From contig OZ026569.1 of the NCBI GenBank assembly GCA_964020155.1, positions 2,162,971-2,226,970 of the forward strand: DNA of 64,000 nt, read 5' to 3'. Source of the DNA: Chondrilla cf. caribensis (taxonomy: Eukaryota; Porifera; Demospongiae; Chondrillida; Chondrillidae). This document shows, piece by piece, positions 1 through 10,800 of this stretch. The stretch's first letter is position 1. The number at the start of each line of letters is the position of its first letter. A model generated the notes under the pieces. That model made no database searches, was not told where the DNA came from, and was given only the letters and a program-made list of their open reading frames with translations. A program made the position numbers and the translations under genes.

Positions 1-189
1 TATTCGTCAGCTTGCAAACCAATCATATATCATATGTATGAGATTCGCAAGTTTCGAGGTGAAACGGTTACTTTGCAACAGCAACTAGCTAATTTTACCA
101 AATTAGCACGAAGCGTTCATGGAATTCTTCGCATCGACGCTCGCTTTTGATCGATCGAAGAAGATTACCGATAAATAAAAGTAAATTTG

Positions 190-395
190 CGTTTACACGG
201 ATGTTTCACAACTGGGCCAACTGCAACTAGGCTGGCCAGCCTACTTCTCTGTGCGTGGCCAGGGCCAAGTGGGGCAGCCTGGTTGCGGTTGGCCCGGACC
301 CGTTTATAGTGGCCATTTTTTACTAGACCAAACCAGGCCAATGACGTCATAACCGTGCTGACTCTGTTAAACTGGGCCCATGTAAACGGGGTATA
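190..395. repeat. Possible MITE with imperfect inverted ends
   Basis: The ends CGTTTACACGG (left) and CCATGTAAACGGGG (right, inverted) are loosely complementary and enclose a GC-richer block full of GGCC words, unlike the AT-rich surroundings. It lies in the intron upstream of the integrin exons. The terminal match is imperfect and no clear target duplication is visible, so this is a weak call. Positions 1-546 otherwise look like intron of the integrin gene. Confidence 0.3.
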
Positions 396-546
396 AGGAA
401 ACTGTTTGGATTTTGTATACGTGTATATGTGTGTGCAATTTAACTTGACACTCTATTGCATTTATTCACTAGTTTATTATATTTCCATGTGTGGATGAGT
501 ATGCAGGTTCTGTGTGAATCTTGTGCAATGTGTCTTTCACTATTAG

Positions 547-1304
547 ATTTGTGGCACTGAGCAATGCTTTCAGTATGGTGGCTGTACGTCATGTTTGTTT
601 TCTATTGTCGGGCAACAAGTGGTGACCAAAACACTTGAAGAGTGTAGTGGTCCGTGTGCTTCTCTGAACATCTCAACTGTGACTATTGACTTCCAAGACA
701 ACGACCCACTTCTCCTAAACGCAACCACAGCCTTCTCATGTGTTAGTGAAACAGTTGAAGGGGATTGCAGCGGAGTCTCTTACATCATAGCACTCAGTCC
801 CGACCGTAGCTCATCAATCCTTGCTAGAAACTCTCCATCACGTATGTTCTCATATTATAATAGTATGTGTATACTATTACCATTAATGGACCTTATATTT
901 TGCTAAGGTTGTGCAACTCAAATACCAGCGTGGATCATTGCCGTGCCTATCGTGATAGGCCTGTTCATATTGGGCATTATCATCATTGTCCTCGCTAAGA
1001 TTATCCTGCTACTGTTGGTGAGTAGTAAACCTTGTAATCACCCTGTGTTCCTCATCGCCTTCTGGTGAGCTGGTCTTATGTGTGCTCTGTTGTGTAATCA
1101 TTCAGGATCGCTATGAGTACCAGCAATTCAAGAAGGAGGTTGCCAGTAGCAAGTTTGGGGCGGTGGGTTTCAAAACTGATTCAGTTTACACTGCTACCAT
1201 GACTACTTATGGATGTCTTTGTTTCATCTTTGACACAGAGCGTAAACCCGATATACAACAGTGCCAATCAAGAATTCCAGAACCCAGCCTATGGGGGGTA
1301 TTAG
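547..1304 (+). CDS. Integrin beta subunit, C-terminal exons (partial)
   Basis: Four exons are visible: 547-841, 908-1017, 1106-1162 and 1239-1304 (TAG); the rest of the gene lies left of the window. The first encodes a cysteine-rich beta-tail segment starting ICGTEQCFQYGGCTSC. The second encodes a hydrophobic membrane span (IIAVPIVIGLFILGIIIIVL). The third begins the cytoplasmic tail DRYEYQQFKKE and the fourth carries NPIY and NPAYGGY before the stop. Phases join cleanly (1, 0, 0). Spacing from the membrane-proximal DR to NPIY, and from NPIY to NPAY, equals that of vertebrate beta-1, whose NPxY motifs bind talin and kindlin. The subunit pairs with an alpha chain in cell-matrix adhesion. The product class is secure; the subtype is not determinable. 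The gene is convergent with RTK copy A. Confidence 0.93.
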
Positions 1305-1899
1305 GCATGTCCTACTGGACCTCAAAGTTCCATCATTATTAACATAATATTGCTACACATCCCATAGTTGCAAATGTAGAATCATGTAATTTGTAAATAC
1401 TGCGTCTACTATTTAAACATCCTCATATAAAACCTGTATAGTATTCTTAATACAACTGTACTATAGGTGAATTTTCTGTATCATATGCCACTGATGTGTA
1501 ATATGCACGTATGTATAATATAATAATAATTACCTCTTTAGGAAATGCTTACATAATTATAGTACATACTTGCATGTGTTGCACATAATATAGCATAATA
1601 TTATATTAATTTAATAACATATATCCTGGGATGAATATATATATTTCAATAATAATAATAATACAAAAATGTTTTACCTAATTAATTTATATTAGTAGAA
1701 CTAAAATAATTTAGTTTTGTATACAATAAATATATAATATACATACTTGTGATACTACTTATATATTATGTACTGCAATATTTTCACACATGCACATGCA
1801 TGCTAAGTATAATAATAATATGAGTTTGTGAGGTCACTTAGTGAACTGTATTCCCAGCAAAATACTATTCAATTGGATCCTTTAGCGGCAGCAAGATAA
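1305..1899. other. AT-rich intergenic region between convergent genes
   Basis: No exon is recognised here. The sequence is very AT-rich, with short TAA/ATA runs. An AATAAA hexamer near 1725 could serve the plus-strand integrin transcript. Part of 1780-1860 recurs as the 3' flank of RTK copies B (from about 16137) and C (from about 30001), so it marks the ancestral 3' boundary of the RTK unit. Confidence 0.6.
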
Positions 1900-4800
1900 T
1901 CATTCTGGTTGAATGTATGGGTACAGATCATACATGAATCCCTTCAATGTTTTCTTCAGTACACTAAACTGTGGCCTGTCTTTACGGCTCAACTTCCAAC
2001 AACTCAACATTAAATTGTATATTTTCTCATCACATTTTTCAGGGCACTCTAAATAATTGCCTGCCTTTACTGCAGCCAAGACATCAGAATCAGACGAAGT
2101 GGGATAAGGAAATTTACCTGTGAAATGGAAATCATTGTAAATAGACAGAATACAGGCAAAGGCTTCACTGCAGTTAATATTTCAACATTACCACACCTTG
2201 ACTGAAGAGCTCCCACAAGGTGACACCAAACGACCATCTATATGGAAAACAACAAGGATATGATAGAGTAAGTATACAGTGAATCTGCACAATACCCTGT
2301 CGTTACAACAACATACACATCTGAAGCTTCACTGAATAAATTATCCTCAAATGCTTCTGGAGCCATCCACCTCAATGGTTTGCTGTCTGTAGGCAACTCA
2401 GCAACAACCTCAGTATTACCATCCAGGAAGCATGCAAAACCAAAGTCAGATATCTTGACAATTCCACTGGCACTCAAGAGCAAATTCCGACAGGCAAGAT
2501 CTCGGTGCAATACCCCAAAAGACTGCAGGTAGTCCTAAAGTATAATGAAATGGGGGAGAACCCATATGAGATCAATCCTTACATATCATGCGACATAACA
2601 TGGTTGTACATACAACAAATAGCAGTAATATACTGTACACTACAATTTGATATCCAATACTTGTTACTTTTGGGGCAACAGATATGTATTACGTTATAGA
2701 GATTGTCAGAGTGAACTAGCTACCATAACTATGCATAGTTATAAGTATACATCTATAGTAATTCTCTAGTATGGACTAGAATAAAGGATACAGGTAAATA
2801 CCAATGAACACCAGTGAATACATTCAAAAATGTTATCATACGTGAACACAAGTGAATATACATGTGCTGGTGAAAGAGGTGAAGTAAGATGGATACAGGT
2901 CAATACAAGTGAGCAAGGGGGAATAGTTGTGAACACGATTACACAGGTGAACGTAGTTAGCATGTGCTTACCATTCCACGGTTCACTTGGATGGCAAACT
3001 TCAACAGCTGGCTGGGCTTGATAGCAATTTCGAATGGAGGAAGGCTGTAACTTCTGAGGTGTATGTATAAGTCAATACTTTTAGCTCTGTCCCTTTGGAA
3101 TTCAACCAACGTCCTCTGAGACTGTCTCCTCAGCTGAATCGATGGAAACACAATTCATGTATTATTATGTATACAATACATGTAGGAGCATGTACGTACA
3201 TATATAAGTTACTGTATGTGCTGTATGTATGTACATTATGAACGTACATATATACATACATATGCTACATATATAATACATATACCGTATAACCAGAAAT
3301 ATTGGCGGAAAGAATATCAGGGATCAGGGAATCTTATTTAAACCGGGGAGGCCAATAGCCAGGGGCTACTATTAAGACACCCAGTAAATATTTGGCAGTT
3401 TGTTGAATGTACATTGTACATTACATCATGTGTATATATCAACATAGTGTGTATATTAGGGGTTAACAGTATATTACGTATTTACGTACATATGTATGTA
3501 TGTATGTATGTATGAATGTATGTACTGTAGGTAAACTTAACTTTACCATAAACTTAACCATACCATGTTCTGCGGATGCATGGGAGATATCATCGCTATC
3601 ATGTCAGAGTCAGGCTCTCCTTCATTCTAGTGAACAAAATTGACAACACAGTGCAATTTGTGTAAACAAAATCGACAACACAATACAATTTGCGTAAGCA
3701 AAATCGACAACACAATGTAATTTGTGTTAACAAAATCAACAACACAATGTGTAAAAACAGTCAACAACCCGGTTAGTGAATTTCGTGTCAGAATCCACTG
3801 ATATCTGATGCTATAACTCACAGCCAGAGAGGAAGACTTTAGAATATCCAGCAAATTCCCACAAGGTACCAGTTCCATGGCTATCATCGTTGGAGCATGT
3901 TCAAGTTGTAAACCAACAAGGTGAACCACATAAGGACAACTTTGAGTGGAGAGTGTCTTCAAGATTTCAGCTTCATTCAGGAAAACCTCCATCTCCACCT
4001 CACTGGCATTACCTACAGTACGTATAAACCGTCAAGTGGAAAAAAATTGTATCTACCACATATTGTGTAAAATTATATATTCTTATTATATGGAATTATT
4101 GTGTGAAATGTACACCAATTAACATATTACATATTCATATATACGTACATACATAGAGTCCATTCACCATGTGTAGTATAGTGTCTGCCATATATGGTAG
4201 CATCACTAACTTTCAATTACATGAATTATTATAGTTTATGGAGATGTACGTATTTCTTATATAGTAAACTGTTTGGCATATGTACGAAAACCTTGTTATA
4301 AGAACAAATGTGTGTATTGTATATACACACATGATACATAGCATAGCCTTAAAAGAATACATTGGTATATACACTGTTCTAGATAAGGATATGTAGCCAT
4401 AAAGTACAACATTGAAAGGATTTACTGTGTTATACAATATAGAGAGAAATTTTCGTGGGACAAAATTTTCGTGGATTTGGTGGTTGGCCTAACATCAGCG
4501 AAAATTTTATCTGCGAATTAAGGCAAACTCATTGTTCTATCATGCTGCTGTGGCCAGCATCCATGAAAATTTTATCTGCAAATGTTCATTTTTTGGAGCC
4601 ATCTGCAAAAATTTTGTCCTGAAAAAATTTCCCGCTATACAGTATTCTATGAATTTGTATGATACTACAAACATTTGCACATGTTATGAATGGATTACAG
4701 CTGCACAAAATGTATGATACAACATACACTCCAGTGCACATACATATTACACATGTGTATACCATACATACTGTACACATATACATAACACTGTTACTGT

Positions 4801-7800
4801 GTACCATACACATATACGTAAGGTGCGCTTTCAAAATTAATAGCAACTGATTGACACAACATACCGCATAATAGTTAAAGTACCTCTCGAGAGATACTTT
4901 AGCTATTACATGCCTGCATCACATACCTTTGAGCAATTTCACTGCAACAGATTCTTCTGCATAATTTTTAAATTGATCCAGTTTGGTTGGAGTCGATAGT
5001 GGTCCATGTACCAAGGAAAAATAGACAGAAGAAAAGTTTCCTTCACCAAGTAGGTGGAAGCTCTCGGAGTTGAACATATGGAGTGGAATAATCCATCTGT
5101 CAACCATTGCTGGTGGTAGTCTCTTGAAGTAAAGCTTGTAATTATCTTCCTTGGGGTTCAAGATGGTCTCTAATGAACTTGGATGTAACTACACATATAA
5201 AAGAGTACAGAATATTGTGTGTTACATTGAATCATACTACAGAAATACAGCAGGACCTCTCTATTACCATAGACACTCTAAACTAAGTAACGTAGCTTAG
5301 AGTGTCTATGCTATTACAAACCTCTGAATTGCAGAAACCTCTATAATAAGGACACCATTCTGTGTCCCAGTACTATAGTGTATTTAATGATCTCTGAATT
5401 GAGGAAACCTCTGTAATAAGGACTAAAATTAAGGTCACAAAGTGTCCATAATGGAGAGGTTCCACTGTAATGGTATTTTCATTGCAGTGTCCCTATCAGA
5501 CAAAATATGGTTTGTTCAGACATTTATAGTACAAACAAACTAATGAATAAATATATGAGGATTCTTTAGATGGTCCAGCATGAGTAGACTGCACACGTAC
5601 ATACAGTACAAGTACCACAGAGTAAACCCTAGTGTATACATTACACAGCAGGTGGTATTATGATATGTGATATGTTTGCACTGTATATACAAAGGATGTG
5701 ACCTGTGAAAATTTTATTTATCTACTATACTATGGGATATTAGGGCTAACCAATGAACTTAGGATCGCTGGAAATTTTAGTGTTACATGATAAACAGTAG
5801 CAACACATTGTACGGTAGTGTCACAGTACAGGGTAGTGTCACAGTGCAAGGTAGTGACAAAGTGTATGGTATATAGTGTCACAGTGTATGATAGTGTCAC
5901 AGTGTATGGTAGTGTCACAGTGTATGATAGTGTCACAGTGTATGGTAGTGTCACAGTGTATGGTAGTGTCACAGTGTATGGTAGTGTCACAGTGTATGGT
6001 AGTGTCACAGTGTATGGTAGTGTCACAGTGTATGGTAGTATCACAGTACAAGGTAGTGTCACAGCCCATGACATACAATACGTACGTCAGAGTGCTTTGT
6101 TAACTGCAGTCTAGTTCGCCTCAGATGCCAAAAGACAATGATGGTAACAATGAAAACCAACACAATTCCAAGGATGACAAGTGGAACCACCACTCCAACT
6201 ACAATAGCACCAACATTGCTGGGAACCGTTGTCAGTATGCCACGGCCATCAACATCCGTCGACTCTCCTACTTCAATGAGAGAACAGGACATGTTTCACA
6301 ATGTGTACGTCTGTACATACATCAAAGAAACCACATTCACACTGCTCACTAGTAGGGGCATGTACGTACTTGTATAAATTATGCGAGCTGAAGGACTCCC
6401 AGTCCCAAAGGTGTTCACAGCAGTCACACTAATAGATATATTGGTTGATGTTTCTTGAAGGATTGTCATATCAAGCACATGACTATTATTGTGCTACAAA
6501 ATGGAGCCAGTAATAATGGTTATGAATATTACTATAGTTATTGACAATCATAACACAAACTGCTGAATATTAAAACGTTACTCACAATTGTCGTGTTGAC
6601 CTGAGAAAAATTTCCGTATTCTCCATAAACTGTGACTGTAACTACATAGCTAGTTATATTTCCATTGGTAATGTCAGGTTCCCGCCAATTTATCTGTAGG
6701 GTATTCCTGTCCTTTTTTGTGATGGTAACATTCAGAACACTCGATGGAGGTTCACCTACATATGAGCGTGAATAGCACAAAATGTAATTGATTAACTAGT
6801 AAGTATTATGTTCAATTCATGCATGTACGTAACACCTTAGACTCACCTTTAGCCTCGAGTTTGTCTGTCTCGACGAGTTGAAGATAATAATAGTTTAGAA
6901 TATTCCAATTCACCAAGGGGATAATCTACAATAATGAATATATAACATTCTCGTTATACATAGCTACTGTGTATAAGCATTTGAAAACATGATACATGCA
7001 TATGTATGAGGTGTAGTAGTCATGTCATAATAGGTGACTAAGAATAAGAATAAGAATACTCGATATAGTCCAACTTGCTTAGTAAGTACCTCGAAGGGCA
7101 CACCAAATCTGTACTTCTTATCAGAGGTGCACATGAGCTAGGGACTGAGTGAGGTGTACTAAGCAATTTGCACTGTATATTGTCCCGTTTTTTCAATCTG
7201 ATGCATACCTATTCATATATTATAGTATACAGATCAATTATTAAGTTCAACAATGCATACTACCAGCTATGTACTTGGTACGATAAACTACGGAGGCATT
7301 TTCTTTGGAGGGCAAATTATGATGAAGTGGGTCGGTAGTGGCATTGAGAAGTTTGCAAAGCTAGATGTTCTCGATTAGTCAAAGCAGTAAATTAAGTCTA
7401 TTGGTTGTGATATTTAATAGAAAAGAATACTGATGCATGTCACTCCAAGTTCAAATTTGTTTCAAGAACACATTGTCTCACCATAAACATATAGCCATCT
7501 GCTTGTGGCTCCAGTTTATCTTTGAATACGACCACTTCATACTTCAACTTCCCCTGCAGTCTACAGTGTGAGGAAGAACCACCAATGATTGCAACATATC
7601 AACCCTATGAAGACCAATAGTTCTCACCGCTGGTACTTTCACGCTTTTCAATGACATATCTTTAAAAAAAAGAATTTTGAATAACCGAAGTGAATTAGGT
7701 AGATTGTAAGTTTCAGGTACGGTCCAGCTCAGCTTCAGTGAGTAAGCAAGGCTGCTAGAGTTCCAAATTAACTCTGCTTCAGTTAAGTTAATTTTGACGG

Positions 7801-10800
7801 GTTCTTCCACTACATAATATAAGTCAAACACAATAATAAGTGCCATATTGTATATCATAATATTATGTACAAAGCAGTGTTGTGGCAATTACAGCTCACA
7901 AGTAATCAATTACGATTACAATTACTGGCCTTTTTCAAGAACCCATTACCATTACCATTACTCCGCAGCTTCAAGTAATCAATTACCATTACAACTACTT
8001 TAAGCAATTACAATTACAATTACAATTACAATTACATAGTTATTGGTGCTTCTCAATTTCTGTGGACCATGTTAACTTGAATCAATGATCTAGAATGGCA
8101 CCACATACATATGTACAAAGGTTCACCAGGTGCATGCCCCAGCCAATGATCAAAAGATGCCTGCAAAGCTCTGATAACCTGTGAGCTGTGCCGTGTGCTG
8201 TGCTGTGAGAGGTGATGTTTTAGGTCAAGGAAGCATGAGAGTACCAAGCTGATTGATTTGTACTTGTCTCCTTGGAGTATATCAGTTGCCTCTTCAAACG
8301 GTTCAAAGACCTCAACTAGCTCTTTTTTCATAGGCATTCAACTGGAACTCCCTCTTGTCTACAACCTTATCTAGTACGTCAATTTCCACAAGTTGCTGCA
8401 CCATCTTAACCCTTTTCCGGTCGCATTGCGATTTTTCGCGGTACTGCTCCCAGTCGCCAGCCACTTTAGTGGTGTAAACATTTAAGTTGTTGAAACCTTC
8501 AATAAGATGCTCATCGACTGTTTATTGGTTATAAAAATGAAAATGATTCCTTTTTCTATCGGTTGGTTTCAAAGTTGTACCTCGGCGATATGAAAAGGCT
8601 TAGAAACGATGCCTTTTATCGAACGATATTTATACGCAGGGATATATAGGAACGCAAGCCGTGTTTCATTTCCATTTGGTACGTTTAGATGATGAAAACG
8701 AAGCTTATTCGACCTAATTTATTATCTATTAAAGTATTCATGGCGTAAAAAGCTTGTTTGAGAACTATATGAAGCAGAATTCTGGCATAATCAGGCCCGT
8801 ACGCAGGCTTCACAAAAGGGGGGTTACATTTTTAGTCCAGTTCATATCCACCTGTAATCACACATGCATGCCATCACAATTATATAGATCATCATTGAAG
8901 GTTTAATATTAAGCAACACATGCAACTTATGTCTGGTCATGTCATAAATATATGTACATATGCACAGAGCTCAATAATATCTACTGTGCTGAATCAAAAT
9001 TAGCAAATTAGCTGATTCCAGTCTACATAATCATTACATCTATAATGGGGTGGTTGCATCACCTTTGTATCAGATCGAATTACTGTGAAATTTTGATCAT
9101 TTGTGCCCTAGACAATGGTGGCACTTGGACAACAGCATTATTTCATTTCAATGTTTAGACACAAAGGGGGGTTCGGTCGAACCCCCTCGAACCCCCCCTG
9201 TGTACAGGCCTGATAATTCGTTAGGTTTTTAAGATCCCGTCATTTTAGTTTGATGCGTTCCGTAACATTTTCTGTGTATTCCTACGTATAACTTCGCATA
9301 TTGCAATTTTTCTTTGCTCAAAACCGACTTTCTATAAATTGTATTTGCTTCAAACTGTACAAAAGCCTTTATTTAAGTCATATAAACTATCCATGATATT
9401 CTCAATATAAAATGAAAATGTATAGTGCGCACGACCGGGAGTTACGTGAGCCACTTAAGTGGCTTGTGACCGGCAAAGGGTTAAGCTGGGAATTCCAGCA
9501 TGTTCCATTTTTAGCAATAACTGTTTTACCCAATAATTCGTCCACCTTCTCAGTCACCAGTGTTGATTTCTGACAATGGCTAACAACTTGACCTGCCTTA
9601 AGTAGAACTGCATATATACCTTATATGCAATATATAATACTATACCCCTCATTGGGTAGAAATCTTTTCATATCCAGGGGAGCAAGGAGGAATGTAATTG
9701 CATGTAATTGTGTAATTGTGCATCGATTACACAAACAGTTGAATGTAATCAACTACCATTACAATTACTTCAGTGGAAAAATTTCAATTACAATTAAATT
9801 ACAATTACCTAGAAATGTGTAATTGATTACAACCAATTACAATTACCAATTACCATTACCACAACACTGGTACAAAGTAACGTACATAAAATTTGTCTGG
9901 ACTGTAGATGGGCTGCTTGAGTTTGGACTGGACTGTCAAACTGACACGGCAATATGTAGGACACTAACACCTTGAAAACAGCAGCAAAACATGACAATAT
10001 TTGATAAAGGCTATGATAAAGCTTCATGATTGTCTATGTTTTACAAATGTGCGGCTGATTGTACAAATGTTATACACAATCGTACAAGTGTCACACATAA
10101 CTATACAATTTTGTCACATGTACATATATGTAGTTGTACAAGTGTCACACATTATTATACAATTGTCATACATATGTGTATGTAGTTGTACAATTGCCAT
10201 ATATAAGCAAATGTGTGTAGTTGTACAAGTATCATGTCAATGTATGTATGCAGTCGTACTAGTGTCACACATTGTAACACAATTATTACTCATACATTTG
10301 CACTGTATTATATTATATATATATAATATATATAATATATAGTACTCACAGCAACATCGTAGAAGCATAACCAAACTGAATTATTGGAAAAATCCTCTGG
10401 CATGAAGCTGACGGCATTCTGGGACTGGTAAGAAAAAGTTGGTAGAAATAACATAAATACTACATTAAACAGTGACTCATATTGTTTCAACAAAAATTGA
10501 TCATACGCACTGTTCATTATTCAAAATAACATACGTACATGCAGAGGTAGATGGGTGTGTGTCTGGGACTAAATAATGCTCAAAACATGGTGGTATATCA
10601 CCGTGGCAACAAATACAGGTTCTCGCACCATTGTGCCGACAAGTACATAAAACAGTGTTAATCAGTTTATATCGACTGTCACAAAGGTACACAGGCGCAT
10701 GCAGGGGAAGAGTTCTTTGCTGAGTAGTCAAAACAAGTAAAAACGCAAATAACATGACATGGGGATGTTCAGGAACTTCCTCTTGCTGCTGCTCTGAAAT

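Larger units (their letters stand above)
7875..9869 (-). mobile_element. hAT transposon relic in RTK A (carries nested insertions)
   Basis: Termini CAGTGTTGTGG and its inverse CCACAACACTG are bordered by a perfect 8-bp target duplication GTACAAAG (7867-7874 and 9870-9877), the hAT hallmark. Copy C has a single GTACAAAG (36622-36629) with no insert. A transposase fragment on the minus strand (8053-8337) reads VEVFEPFEEATDILQGDKYK and SISLVLSCFLDLKHHL, which matches the central part of hAT transposases. The coding region is broken, so the element is not autonomous. The same insertion is in B at 22171-23733. Confidence 0.92.

Noticed and set aside
5812..6065. Regular short repeats that might suggest a CRISPR array
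   Set aside because: The units are directly adjacent with no unique spacers, and the context is a eukaryotic intron.
5730..6114. Overlapping 75-114 aa open frames rich in VTVYGS or TLPYTV
   Set aside because: They arise from an 18-bp minisatellite without stops; the same applies at 20026-20410 and 33866-34141.
6125..6377. Plus-strand open frames opposite the membrane-span exon
   Set aside because: They are shadows of the minus-strand RTK exons, which have correct splice sites and a clear membrane segment.
10001..10342. 113-aa plus-strand open frame (MIKAMIKLHDCLCF...)
   Set aside because: It is produced by the degenerate 52-bp tandem repeat and copied identically at 23865.
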